Origin: CAZBMD01 sp964493325
GTDB lineage: Bacteria; Babelota; Babeliae; Babelales; RVW-14
Length of the DNA stretch: 64,000 bases
Assembly (NCBI GenBank): GCA_964493325.1
Contig: CAZBMD010000002.1
Span: forward strand, 1-64,000
Direction: 5' to 3'
The position numbers and the translations under genes were made by a program. The notes under the pieces were generated by a model. That model ran no database searches. It was not told the DNA's origin and saw only the letters and a program-made list of their open reading frames with translations. Below are positions 44,317 to 53,489 of this stretch, one piece after another (within the stretch, counting starts at the first letter, position 1; every line of letters begins with the position of its first letter).

Positions 44317-44827
44317 TTTTTCATTACTCGAAGTGAGTTTTAAACTTCTGCTATTTGGCATTCTTGTTGGGAATTTGATTTATTTATACAAAAAATATGC
44401 GGTCCCGTTCCTTTATCAAGAAATTATCGAAGAGAAAAATGCAAGAACAATGTTGCTTGAAAAAGAACGTTTGCTTGCCTCTACGTATCATCGCATTGAG
44501 AATCAAGTACAACAGCAAAAAAAAATGTTTGTTCTTTTAGAAAAAAATGTTCAGGCATGGCATCAGGCTATGAACGAAGAAATTGAAAAGAATAATAAAG
44601 AAGCTGCTGCAGAGCAGCAAGCATTGATTCAAAAACGTATCATCCAAAAAAAATATTTAGCTAATGCTCTTCTTGGCAAAGCGGTTATACCGCAATCTAT
44701 CGCATTAGCTCGGCATGATCTTATCGAGGGCCTCCAAGCTGAACGAGGAAGTGAAAGGCTTGCTGCAATGGTAAAAGAGTTGGAGAAACATAAGGCTTGT
44801 GTGCGGGATTCGAACGATGTCTCATAA
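44306..44827 (+). CDS. second ATP synthase b-type stalk subunit
   Basis: A membrane helix (about 8-26) leads into a long coiled-coil-like helix (EKERLLASTYHRIENQVQQQ, EIEKNNKEAAAEQQ). At 173 aa it is the longer partner of the preceding b-like protein. Sequence identity to b is low; the assignment comes from position between b and delta and from topology. Overlapping start and stop codons indicate coupled translation on both sides. Confidence 0.75.
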   Translation: MLADFSLLEVSFKLLLFGILVGNLIYLYKKYAVPFLYQEIIEEKNARTMLLEKERLLASTYHRIENQVQQQKKMFVLLEKNVQAWHQAMNEEIEKNNKEAAAEQQALIQKRIIQKKYLANALLGKAVIPQSIALARHDLIEGLQAERGSERLAAMVKELEKHKACVRDSNDVS

Positions 44828-45371
44828 ACATGATTTGCTTGCAAAAAAATATGCTTGTGCCTTTCTAAACTTGTATGATAATCAGCTTAGTGAGTGGTAC
44901 TTTGACAATATTGCGTCCTTGGGTGTTTTTTTAAAAAATAATCCTTGGATTTTTGTTTATCTGAGTATCCCTACCGTTGATTACGAAATTAAACAAAAAG
45001 TCATTCATCGCGTGAGTGAAAGTTTACAATTCTGCCATCATACGAGTATTCTGATTAATACTCTTTTAAAGCATAATCGTATAGAGCTTCTTGGTAGTGT
45101 GATCAAGCAACTTCAGATTAGAAATAGAGCTCGAAAGAACATTGAAGTATTTACGATAAAAACATCGCATGTACTTGATGATGAACAAAAAAATAGCATT
45201 ATAGATTTTGTAAAAAAAATTACACCATCTCATATCACGGTACAGTTCTTACAGGATCCATCGTTGATCGTTGGCCTTAAAATTCAAAGTGATGTGCATC
45301 GATGGGAGCGATCGATAGCAAGGCAACTGAGAGATATTGAACAGAACATTTTACGACAGGTGAGCTTATGA
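44817..45371 (+). CDS. atpH: ATP synthase F1 subunit delta
   Basis: OSCP/delta connects the stalk to F1. The N-terminal LLAKKYACAFLNLY, the helical IKQKVIHRVSESLQFCHHTSILINTLLKHNRIELL and the C-terminal sandwich (DPSLIVGLKIQSDVHRWERSI) fit the family. ATG 44817 overlaps the previous stop. The end overlaps atpA (ATGA). Confidence 0.9.
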   Translation: MSHKHDLLAKKYACAFLNLYDNQLSEWYFDNIASLGVFLKNNPWIFVYLSIPTVDYEIKQKVIHRVSESLQFCHHTSILINTLLKHNRIELLGSVIKQLQIRNRARKNIEVFTIKTSHVLDDEQKNSIIDFVKKITPSHITVQFLQDPSLIVGLKIQSDVHRWERSIARQLRDIEQNILRQVSL

Positions 45372-46882
45372 TGGAAAAAGATACGGATATAATCTCGTTA
45401 CTCGAAAAGGCTCTCAGTGACGAGCCCCAGGCTAGTCTTGATGAAATAGGAATTGTCATCAAAGTTGGAGATGGCATATGTAAAGTATATGGACTTGTTA
45501 ATGCCATCTTTGGAGAACTTGTCCAATTTGATGGTGGTGGACAGGGCATAGTGCTTGATCTTGATGAGGATTATGTTTCGGTTGTATTGCTTGAAAATTC
45601 TGCAAATGTGATTGAGCAAGAAGTTGTTAAACGTACCGGCAGCGTGTTTTGCGTTCCTGTAGGAGAAGGTCTTTTGGGTCGTATAGTCAACGCAACAGGA
45701 AGTTCTCTTGATGCGCTTGGTGCTATTAAATCTGAAAAAATGATGCCTATTGAGCATACAGTTCCAGGTATTGTTGATCGAGCTCCAGTTAATGAATCTC
45801 TTGAGACTGGAATAGTTGTAATCGATACGCTCGTGCCGATTGGCAAGGGGCAACGAGAGCTTTTAATTGGCAATCGAAGTACAGGAAAAACATCTATTGT
45901 GCTCAGTACTATTTTGCACCAAAAAAATAAAGACGTTATTTGTGTTTATGTTTCTATCGGGCACAAGCAATCAAATACCGCTCGCCTTATTCACCAGCTT
46001 GAAAAGCATGGCGCCCTTGAATACACTATTATTGTTGATGCTGATGCCAAAGAAAGTGCACTCAATCAGTTTCTCGCTCCTTATACGGGATGTACGATTG
46101 GTGAGTATTTTATGAATAAGGGTAAGGACGTTCTTGTTATTTATGATGATTTAACTAATCAGGCAATTGCCTATCGAGAACTTTCTCTTCTTCTACGACG
46201 ACCACCTGGACGTGAAGCGTATCCTGGTGATATTTTTTATATTCACTCTCGACTACTTGAACGCGCTGGTCGGCTATCCCCTGAAAAAGGTGGAGGGTCG
46301 CTTACCGCAATTCCAATTATTCAAACGCAGGGCGATGATATTTCGGCCTACATTCCAACAAATTTAATATCCATAACTGATGGCCAAATTTTTCTAGATA
46401 CTGTTCTTTTTAATAATGGAATCAGGCCTGCTGTGAATGTTGGTTTATCAATTTCGCGCGTAGGTAGTGCGGCTCAAACAAAAGCAATGAAAAAAATGAG
46501 TGGAAGTCTTAAGTTAGAACTTGCCCAGTACAATGAGCTGCAGGCTTTTGCTCAGTTTGGATCAGAACTTGACAAGGCCAGTCAACGAGCACTTGATCGT
46601 GGGCGTCGAGCTGTTGAAGTTTTAAAACAGACAGAACTTGCTACATATTCATTTGTTGATCAAGTTATCTTTCTTTATTTGCTCAAGGCAAATTACTTGG
46701 ACAAGCTTCCGTTAGAAGATATTCGCCTTTTTGCCTTGCAATGTTGTATGTACATTAAAGGGGCGCATGCCCAGGTGTATGAATCAATTCTTGCATCAAA
46801 AGATACCAATGAACAAAGCTTGGGGCAGCTTAAAAAAGCAGCCGATGAATTTTCAATGATTTTCTCAAGGCCTTTGTCATAA
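45368..46882 (+). CDS. atpA: ATP synthase F1 subunit alpha
   Basis: The non-catalytic nucleotide-binding subunit. The P-loop reads GNRSTGKTS where most bacteria have GDRQTGKTA. The beta-facing arginine finger is kept in SISRVGSAAQ, and RPPGREAYPGD, the alpha signature, is intact. The length is normal (504 aa). Unusually, the next gene is a lipoprotein rather than atpG, and gamma, beta and epsilon are absent from the window, so the operon is split. Confidence 0.96.
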   Translation: MMEKDTDIISLLEKALSDEPQASLDEIGIVIKVGDGICKVYGLVNAIFGELVQFDGGGQGIVLDLDEDYVSVVLLENSANVIEQEVVKRTGSVFCVPVGEGLLGRIVNATGSSLDALGAIKSEKMMPIEHTVPGIVDRAPVNESLETGIVVIDTLVPIGKGQRELLIGNRSTGKTSIVLSTILHQKNKDVICVYVSIGHKQSNTARLIHQLEKHGALEYTIIVDADAKESALNQFLAPYTGCTIGEYFMNKGKDVLVIYDDLTNQAIAYRELSLLLRRPPGREAYPGDIFYIHSRLLERAGRLSPEKGGGSLTAIPIIQTQGDDISAYIPTNLISITDGQIFLDTVLFNNGIRPAVNVGLSISRVGSAAQTKAMKKMSGSLKLELAQYNELQAFAQFGSELDKASQRALDRGRRAVEVLKQTELATYSFVDQVIFLYLLKANYLDKLPLEDIRLFALQCCMYIKGAHAQVYESILASKDTNEQSLGQLKKAADEFSMIFSRPLS

Positions 46883-46883
46883 A

Positions 46884-47291
46884 ATGATTCGTATTGCATG
46901 CATGATAAGCGTTCTTTGTGTGCTTGCAGCCTGTGGTCGTAAGCAGCGCAATATTTTTATTTTTGATGATACTCAATCGTTTTCAATTAACAAGCTTGCG
47001 CTCGGAGTGCCAAGAATAATTGAGGTTAAGTCGGTCGAAGATGGCAATCTGATTAGGTGGATGGCTCCAGTTGTTACTGACGATCGAATCTCTCTTGTAG
47101 GGTACAATGTGTATCGGTTAACACCGCAAGGCTTGATTCCAAAAAAACCACTACATACTCATCCATGCAGTGCGCTTGTTTTTATAGATAAAAATGGAAG
47201 TAAATCCAATCTCTACGTGGTAAGAGCTGTTTTTTCAGCACCCAGTTTCAGCAAAGAGGGTCCTGTTAGTAACGTAAAAATGTGTATGTAA
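46884..47291 (+). CDS. lipoprotein with an Fn3-like domain
   Basis: The lipobox is LAAC (Cys at about 17) with a GR spacer. Residues about 45-132 have an Fn3-like strand order: NLIRWMAP, LVGYNVYRL, LYVVRAVFSAPSFSKEGPVSNV. It starts one base after atpA stops, so it is the last gene of the ATP synthase operon. Its role is unknown. Confidence 0.78.
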   Translation: MIRIACMISVLCVLAACGRKQRNIFIFDDTQSFSINKLALGVPRIIEVKSVEDGNLIRWMAPVVTDDRISLVGYNVYRLTPQGLIPKKPLHTHPCSALVFIDKNGSKSNLYVVRAVFSAPSFSKEGPVSNVKMCM

Positions 47292-47326
47292 AAAAAACTC
47301 CCTCCAACTTAGGACAAGCTGGAGGG
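47290..47326 (-). terminator. terminator downstream of the sbcD-like gene
   Basis: A stem CCCTCCA (47300-47306) with TGGAGGG (47320-47326), extended by CTT/AAG, is followed on the minus strand by a run of about eight T residues. The plus strand has no T run. Confidence 0.7.
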
Positions 47327-47492
47327 TTGGGGGGGCGAACAATATTTTTACGTATTGTTCATTTAGGGATTTTTGGTGTGCATCGCGTGCACAATCTCTG
47401 ATATCAAAATATAAACAAAAAAATGAAATTCTTTTGTCAGGCAAGATCGTAACAAGCCCATATAGTGATGTCAAGAAAAATTAGGTCAATTC

Positions 47493-48740
47493 TTATTCTT
47501 GTTGATCCTCAGGGGTTTCAATCGTGTTGTAGAGCTGCAATGCTTTGCGTAAAATTAAATCTTTACGCTCTTTTAAATGATCTTTGGATTCAATATATTT
47601 TTCTAATAACGTTGAAAAACTCATATCAAAATTGAGCATTGCTCGTTTTTCACGTTTGACCTGTTTGTAGACAGGAATGACGCCAACAAGGAACATTGCA
47701 TGAGCGCACGCTCGTTGTACGGCAAGCAAATCAACTTTGTCAGTTGAGCCGTCTGCAAGGTGATATAAAATTTTTACAATTGCTTCGTTAAGATCATATT
47801 GTTTTAGTGTAGCTAATATTTGGGATGTTTGATCAGTTGAACTATTCAGTGTTATTTCAATTTGGATCATTGGTCTTGTTGGAAGCTTTATAACATCGTA
47901 AGAGCAAATTTTTGATGATCCATGACGTTCGATGTTAACAGAACAAAAACTTTTTTCTTCTTTTCGTTCCCCAAAATCAACGCGCTCTATCGATCCGGAG
48001 TAGACAACTGGAGGGCTTCCTTGTGGATTAAGATTTTGATAGCGATGTAAGTGCCCAAGTGCAACGTAATCAAATTGAGGCAGCGCAAGCTGAGATGGTA
48101 AAAATACCGGGTCTGATCCAAAAATGGCGCATTTTTCTGATCCAGAAAAAATACCACTGGTGACCGTTAAATGACCAGCAAGGACTGCTGGCATTGTTGT
48201 ATCAATGTCTTGGGCAAACTGTGCAATTAATTGTCCTATGCGTTCTGAAAGATATGTTGTTACATCGGAGTGAGATTTAAATCGGTGCGAATCGTGTGTA
48301 ACGACATTGTTACGGGCTGGCCATGGAATGCCAACAATTTGAACAGGTCCACTTTTTGTTGGAATAACTTTAAGCTCAGGTCGTGAAAATACGTGAAATC
48401 CATCAACGGGTAAATAGTCAAAAACATCGAGAGAGTGGGTCTTTCCAAAGCTGAGTGGATGATCATGGTTTCCAACGACAATTGCAACAGGAATATTGGC
48501 CGCGTGTAATTTGAGAAGCTGTGTAACCAAAAGTTTTTGTTGAGTTGGTGTTGGATATGCTGTTTTGTACGCGTCTCCACAAAATAAAAACAAATCAATC
48601 TGTTTTTCTATGGCAGCGTTAACCATGTATTCAAGTGAATTTTTAAAATCCAAAAGACGGGTGTGAATGCCCGTCTTTGGATCGATTTTTCCATAATTCT
48701 CAACGCCAAAATGAATGTCTGCTGTGTGGAAAAAAATCAT
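47493..48740 (-). CDS. sbcD: SbcD/Mre11-like DNA exonuclease
   Basis: A calcineurin-type phosphoesterase: HTADIHFGVE (motif 1), FLFCGDAYK (motif 2), VGNHDHP (motif 3), LAGHLTV and GHLHRYQ (later metal ligands), then a capping domain. SbcD pairs with the SbcC ATPase to open hairpins; no sbcC is nearby. The usual GDLFD motif is GDAYK here. It lies seven bases after glmU on the same strand. Confidence 0.87.
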   Translation of the reverse strand: MIFFHTADIHFGVENYGKIDPKTGIHTRLLDFKNSLEYMVNAAIEKQIDLFLFCGDAYKTAYPTPTQQKLLVTQLLKLHAANIPVAIVVGNHDHPLSFGKTHSLDVFDYLPVDGFHVFSRPELKVIPTKSGPVQIVGIPWPARNNVVTHDSHRFKSHSDVTTYLSERIGQLIAQFAQDIDTTMPAVLAGHLTVTSGIFSGSEKCAIFGSDPVFLPSQLALPQFDYVALGHLHRYQNLNPQGSPPVVYSGSIERVDFGERKEEKSFCSVNIERHGSSKICSYDVIKLPTRPMIQIEITLNSSTDQTSQILATLKQYDLNEAIVKILYHLADGSTDKVDLLAVQRACAHAMFLVGVIPVYKQVKREKRAMLNFDMSFSTLLEKYIESKDHLKERKDLILRKALQLYNTIETPEDQQE

Positions 48741-48747
48741 ATGGATT

Positions 48748-50223
48748 CTAGCGATTTTCTTGATGTTCAGTTTCAGTTTTTATTGCGCCACGAAAATTAA
48801 ATTGACCTTCTTGAGGGTCAACGTCATTTTTTTTTAAATCTTTTTTCTGCAATTTTTCTTTCATTTTTTTTGCGTAGCCTGCTTTATTTTCTTGCCGCGC
48901 TCTTCCAATTGCAAGGCTTTCTTCTGGGACGTTTTTACTGAGTACTGAGCCTGCAGCTGTATATGAGCCTTTGCCGATGGTAATGGGTGCAACAAGTGTG
49001 TTATTGCTGCCAATAAATGCATTGTCTTGAATGGTTGTTCTGCTTTTTTTAAAGCCATCATAGTTGCATGTAATTGTTCCAGCGCCAATGTTAACGCCTC
49101 GTCCTGCATCGGTATCACCTATGTATGATAGATGTTTTGCTTTGCTGCTTGCTTCGATAGTACTGTTTTTAACTTCAACAAAATTTCCTATCTCTGAATT
49201 GTCACCTAGTGATACATGCTCGCGAATTCGAGCAAACGGACCAACATGTACGTCACAGCCAATTATGCTATCTTGTACAACAGAATGAGAGTGAATGGTA
49301 CTATTATCTCCAACAACGGTGTTCGCAATAATAGAAAAAGCTCCAACAAAACATTCTTCGCCAATCCTTGTTCCGCGGAGCAAGTGAGCGCCTGTACCTA
49401 TAAATGATCCAGCACCAATTTGTACGTCAAGATCGATGTGAATACTTTGCGCTAGTTCAAAGCGAACTCCTTGCAGCATCCAGTGTTTAATCATTTCGGA
49501 GCGTTTAATTTGTTCAACTTCCCACAGCTCTTGTAAAGTATTTACGCCTCTAACGTAATCAAATGGTACAGCTATAGTGTGCACTGGGTAGTTGTTATCA
49601 CTGGCTTTTTTAATCAAATCCACAAAGTAGAATTCGCCAGATATTGGATTTTTTTCGATAGTGTTTATGTATTTTTGTAAGAATGCAGTTTTCATCATGT
49701 AAATACCTGCATTGATGCACGTAATATTTCGTTGTTCTTCTGTGCAATCTTTTTCTTCAATAATCTGGTACATACCGTCTTGTTCTATAACTCGCCCATA
49801 ACCGGTTGGATCAATGACGTGTGTTGTCAAAAAACTGACCGTTGCATCACGCATTTTATGCTCTGTAATTAATTTTTCAATGAGGTCTTTGGTAACAAGA
49901 GGAGTATCTCCAGCAAGAACAAGAATGTTTTCAGTGTCCCATGTTGCCGCAGATAAGGCAACAGCGTGACCTGTTCCTAGCTGTTCAGTTTGATGTATGT
50001 AAGTAACTTGTGCAATGCTTGCTGAAGTAATTTCTTGTTGCAGTGCATCTGCTTGATATCCAACAATAATGCTCATCGGAATTGCTAATTCCTCAAGAAC
50101 TTTGAGTGGATAAAGAACCATTGTTCTTCCACAAATATTGAATAAGAGTTTGCTTTTTTTTGTTTTAAATCGGGTAGCTTTTCCTGCTGCAAGCACTACC
50201 GCTCTGGTCTTTAAGCTATTCAT
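48748..50223 (-). CDS. glmU: bifunctional GlmU (GlcNAc-1-P uridyltransferase/acetyltransferase)
   Basis: It makes UDP-GlcNAc for peptidoglycan and lipid A. The N-terminal nucleotidyltransferase has LAAGKATRFKTKKSKLL (the usual GKGTRM-x-S-x-x-PK is altered) and LAGDTPLV. The C-terminal left-handed beta-helix is a run of hexapeptides with KHLSYIGD, NIGAGTITCNYDG and GSYTAAGSV, the acetyltransferase active region. The length is 491 aa, with an extra basic tail. Confidence 0.96.
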   Translation of the reverse strand: MNSLKTRAVVLAAGKATRFKTKKSKLLFNICGRTMVLYPLKVLEELAIPMSIIVGYQADALQQEITSASIAQVTYIHQTEQLGTGHAVALSAATWDTENILVLAGDTPLVTKDLIEKLITEHKMRDATVSFLTTHVIDPTGYGRVIEQDGMYQIIEEKDCTEEQRNITCINAGIYMMKTAFLQKYINTIEKNPISGEFYFVDLIKKASDNNYPVHTIAVPFDYVRGVNTLQELWEVEQIKRSEMIKHWMLQGVRFELAQSIHIDLDVQIGAGSFIGTGAHLLRGTRIGEECFVGAFSIIANTVVGDNSTIHSHSVVQDSIIGCDVHVGPFARIREHVSLGDNSEIGNFVEVKNSTIEASSKAKHLSYIGDTDAGRGVNIGAGTITCNYDGFKKSRTTIQDNAFIGSNNTLVAPITIGKGSYTAAGSVLSKNVPEESLAIGRARQENKAGYAKKMKEKLQKKDLKKNDVDPQEGQFNFRGAIKTETEHQENR

Positions 50224-50461
50224 TGATTACTCCCACACGTGTCAGTCGTTTAGTACAATTTTGTATAAGCAAAAATTTGTACAACCTCTTTAAAATAATA
50301 TTTACTTCAGTGTAAAGCCGGTTTAAACTAAAGCTAGTTAATTAAAACCACAGTTATAATACAGCTAAGCTTCTTGTTTTTGCAACTAGTTTTAAAAAAT
50401 AAGAAGAAGCTTATAAATGATGAAAAAATGCTCTTAGAAATGCATTTAAAATGAATTTTAC

Positions 50462-50554
50462 GGAGAGGTGGCTGAGTGGTTGAAAGCGACCGTCTCGAAA
50501 GCGGTTATCCTGGTAACCCCTGGATCGTGGGTTCAAATCCCACCCTCTCCGCCA
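50462..50554 (+). tRNA. tRNA-Ser(CGA)
   Basis: A full cloverleaf: acceptor GGAGAGG with CCTCTCC, a D arm, an anticodon stem ACCGT/GCGGT around loop CTCGAAA (anticodon CGA), the long variable arm expected for serine, a GTTCAAATC T loop, and an encoded CCA at 50552-50554. Confidence 0.95.
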
Positions 50555-50719
50555 TTTGCCGTCGCAAATGCTAGTCTGCGGCGCAATAATTTTATCTAAA
50601 AAACAAATAATGCAGCGTCGCTTTTAATGCAAAGACGGTCTTACCTCAATTCAATCGACATAATCAATCATGAGCGGTACGTACAAGATCGTGGTTGCTG
50701 ATTTTAAGATTGTGGAGTT

Positions 50720-52351
50720 ATGAAAAAAGGTTTATTCAAAACAATCAAAGAAAACATTGTACCAGGAGTAACTCTTGGTTTGGTTTCTCTCCCTCTTGCT
50801 CTTTCTCTTGCCATCGCATCTCATACAACACCACTGATTGGTATGATTACGTCAGTGTGGGCAGGGCTTATCGCGGCACTTTGTGGCGGCAGTCATTACA
50901 ATATTGTTGGGCCAACGGCCGCGCTGACTGGATTTTTGGCCAGTAATTCCATTAGTAGCCTTCCCATGCTTGCAATTATGGCGAGCGCATTTATTTTTTT
51001 TGCATATCTTTTGAAGTTGGAACGGTATCTTGTTTTTGTTCCAGCAAGTGCTATTCATGGATTTTTACTGGGCGTTGCTTCAATTATTATTTTAAATCAA
51101 TTGGGTACGGCTTTGGGGCTTCAGGGGCTTGCAAAGCGGTCTTCAGTTTTGGGTAATGCTTTCCAATCATTAATGCATGCTCATCAGGCAAATTTTATCA
51201 TTCTGGGAATTTTTATTTCCGTGATAGCAATCCTGGTTATTTTTCAGAATTATGTAAAACGAATTCCTGGTATTATTATTGTAACGCCGCTTAGTCTTCT
51301 GCTTGGTTGGTTGAGCACACGCGGAATAATTCCTTTATCGCTTGAGACGTTAGGGTCGGAATTTTTGGATATGCCTTCTCAGATTATGGCATTTCCTTCT
51401 TTTGTTTTTGACAGGGGGCTTATTACACCAGCTTTGACCGTTGCCCTTATTGCAATCCTTGAGACAATGATTTCAGCAAAAGTTGCAGATGGTATGACTA
51501 AAACCAAGCATCATAAGGGAGCTGAAGTTCGTGGTCTTGCTTTTGCAAATTTTATATCTGGGATTTTTGGCGGTATGCCTGCAGGTGCAGCTCCAGCACG
51601 CACTGCACTCAATGTTAAAGCAGGGGCGACAAATCGTATGTCAGCGGTTATTAGTAGTCTGTGTGTAGCAATTATTGCACTTTCCAGTATGCGCTTGTTT
51701 GCATTTTTGCCACTCATTGTTGTTGCTGCCATTCTTGTTTTTGCAGCATTTCATCTTGTGCAGTTTAATAATTTTTTGCGTATGTATCGCGGTGATCGCA
51801 AGAATTTTTATCTTTCGTTGGTTGTAGCGTTTACAACAATTTGCGAGGGACCAATTGTTGGTATTTTTCTTGGCATAGCAACAGCAATGCTTCTTTTAAT
51901 GCAGCAGTTGTCTCGAGGCCATTATGAGCTAAGTGTTGGTTGTAATGATCATGCGGATCCGCTTGATAAGGGTTGTGAAAAAATTGATCAATGCAGAAAA
52001 AAAGATGGTGTTCTGATTTATTCAATAAAAGGGCAGCTGGTCTATATCAATGCGCAAGCGCACATTGCACGATTTGAACGAGATCTTTCTCATTACTCGA
52101 CAATTATTTTAAATGTAAAAAAATTATATTTTATCGACATGGATGGGGTTGACGCTTTGGCAGAAATCATTACCCTTGTTCAGTCGAAAAATAAAAAAGT
52201 TCTTATTGTTGGTGATAATACATTTATTCTCACCATGCTTGCAGAAAGTGGGCCATTTAAATCTGTAAGGCGTGCAGGGCTTGTTTTCAAAGACCAACCC
52301 GAAGCTCTTGCGTATTTAGGACTTGCAATGACTCATGAGAAGGATATTTAA
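50720..52351 (+). CDS. SulP family anion transporter with STAS domain
   Basis: About 11-14 membrane helices (residues 1-400) start with the SulP signature NIVPGVTLGLVSLPLALSLA and include GPTAALTGF. A cytosolic STAS domain follows at about 430-530 (GVLIYSIKGQLVYINA, LYFIDMDGVDAL). SulP carriers move sulfate, bicarbonate or dicarboxylates; the substrate cannot be told. GTGGAG lies before the ATG. The downstream cupin starts two bases after the stop. Confidence 0.93.
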   Translation: MKKGLFKTIKENIVPGVTLGLVSLPLALSLAIASHTTPLIGMITSVWAGLIAALCGGSHYNIVGPTAALTGFLASNSISSLPMLAIMASAFIFFAYLLKLERYLVFVPASAIHGFLLGVASIIILNQLGTALGLQGLAKRSSVLGNAFQSLMHAHQANFIILGIFISVIAILVIFQNYVKRIPGIIIVTPLSLLLGWLSTRGIIPLSLETLGSEFLDMPSQIMAFPSFVFDRGLITPALTVALIAILETMISAKVADGMTKTKHHKGAEVRGLAFANFISGIFGGMPAGAAPARTALNVKAGATNRMSAVISSLCVAIIALSSMRLFAFLPLIVVAAILVFAAFHLVQFNNFLRMYRGDRKNFYLSLVVAFTTICEGPIVGIFLGIATAMLLLMQQLSRGHYELSVGCNDHADPLDKGCEKIDQCRKKDGVLIYSIKGQLVYINAQAHIARFERDLSHYSTIILNVKKLYFIDMDGVDALAEIITLVQSKNKKVLIVGDNTFILTMLAESGPFKSVRRAGLVFKDQPEALAYLGLAMTHEKDI

Positions 52352-52353
52352 TA

Positions 52354-52776
52354 ATGCTGAACAGTCTTCCTAATATTGTTTCAATGACCAATCGATCTGT
52401 TAAACGTGACCAACTTGAAGCGCTTGTGCCAAAAGAATGGGGCCATGAAGAATGGATTGTTAACAATGCTTTGTATTGCGGTAAAAAACTTGTTTTTAAG
52501 TCTCTACACCGTTGTTCGCTGCATCATCACAAAATTAAACATGAAACATTTTATGTTATTTCAGGTAAGGTGCTTTTAGAAACCGAGCTAAATGGTGTAA
52601 CGCTTTCGCGCGTTATGATGCCTGGTGATAGTGCTCAAATTCCGCCACTTATGTGGCACAGACTCACTGCAATTGTTGAGTCTGATGTTATTGAATTTTC
52701 TACGCATCATATGGAAGAAGATTCATACCGCGCAGTGCCAAGTGGCAAAGTTGATCTCAAAGATTTATCTCTGTGA
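52354..52776 (+). CDS. cupin domain protein, sugar-phosphate isomerase-like
   Basis: A single cupin: WGHEEWIVNN, the metal-binding HHHKIKHETFYVISGKV (cupin motif 1) and GDSAQIPPLMWHRL (motif 2). It resembles the cupin half of phosphomannose isomerases and D-lyxose isomerase-type proteins, so sugar-phosphate isomerisation is a reasonable guess. It overlaps the next gene by four bases. Confidence 0.8.
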   Translation: MLNSLPNIVSMTNRSVKRDQLEALVPKEWGHEEWIVNNALYCGKKLVFKSLHRCSLHHHKIKHETFYVISGKVLLETELNGVTLSRVMMPGDSAQIPPLMWHRLTAIVESDVIEFSTHHMEEDSYRAVPSGKVDLKDLSL

Positions 52777-53330
52777 AAATATCCAGCTTCTTTTTAATTA
52801 TTTTAATCAGCCTCTTTGGAGGGGCTGTTTTCTTCTTGATTGATCAAGGATATCTTCTGGTTTTGTGGACGCAGGGATCAACAGAAATAGCTCGAGCTTC
52901 ACATAATCAGTTGCGGTTTGCACGACAAAAAACGGTCAAATGTTTTAGTTGGAATAATAATCGCATGTATTTTGATGAAGCTCCTTTAGTGTGGATCGAG
53001 GGTGATGACGTTAAAAACCTCACCTCACTGGTTAAGCATTGGCTGAGTTTTATTCAGGGAGAAGGCCTTATTGCAAAGCATGTGGCTCTAGAGTCGGTAG
53101 CGATTGTTCACCAAGAGCAAGAAGCGCTGATTTCATTTGATCGAAGCATATTCTCTTCTGCCGCTTCTACACGACAAAAATGGGGAATATGTGAGAGCCT
53201 TTTGGCTACTATTCGTTATTCTGGTGTTAAAATTCAAAAAATCAGGCTTTTGGTCGAAGGAGCGCCGCTTAACGACGCTCATCTTGATTTGAGCATTTCA
53301 TGGCCGATTGATGGATTCTCTTCAATTTAA
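52773..53330 (+). CDS. membrane-anchored GerMN-like protein
   Basis: One N-terminal membrane helix (SSFFLIILISLFGGAVFFLI), then a domain ending in LLATIRYSGVKIQKIRLLVE, GAPL and DLSISWPID. This recalls the GerMN domain (sporulation/germination protein GerM, also in envelope lipoproteins). The assignment is tentative. It overlaps the cupin gene start-to-stop, so it is co-translated with it. Confidence 0.6.
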   Translation: MKISSFFLIILISLFGGAVFFLIDQGYLLVLWTQGSTEIARASHNQLRFARQKTVKCFSWNNNRMYFDEAPLVWIEGDDVKNLTSLVKHWLSFIQGEGLIAKHVALESVAIVHQEQEALISFDRSIFSSAASTRQKWGICESLLATIRYSGVKIQKIRLLVEGAPLNDAHLDLSISWPIDGFSSI

Positions 53331-53361
53331 AGCGTTTATATGTCTACAGGAGGAGGCTTTT

Positions 53362-53394
53362 ATGTTCGCACTAGATAGTCCCTTCGATCTTTGA
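53362..53394 (+). CDS. possible ten-codon leader ORF before yidC
   Basis: ATG with a very strong AGGAGGAGG five bases upstream, encoding MFALDSPFDL and a stop. It ends 95 bases before yidC in an otherwise empty 159-base gap. It could be a leader peptide or a remnant of a removed gene. Confidence 0.3.
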   Translation: MFALDSPFDL

Positions 53395-53489
53395 TAGACT
53401 CTACCTTTCTCAAAAATGTCGTGTTTGACTGGCAATAGGCCTCTATCGGATGTATTTATTGTAGTTTTTAAGAAAGGAATTGTTTTTTC

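Noticed and set aside
50555..50719. Possible small RNA between tRNA-Ser and the SulP gene (CATTTGC/GCAAATG hairpin)
   Set aside because: The stem is short, lacks a T run, and no promoter or conserved RNA shape is visible.
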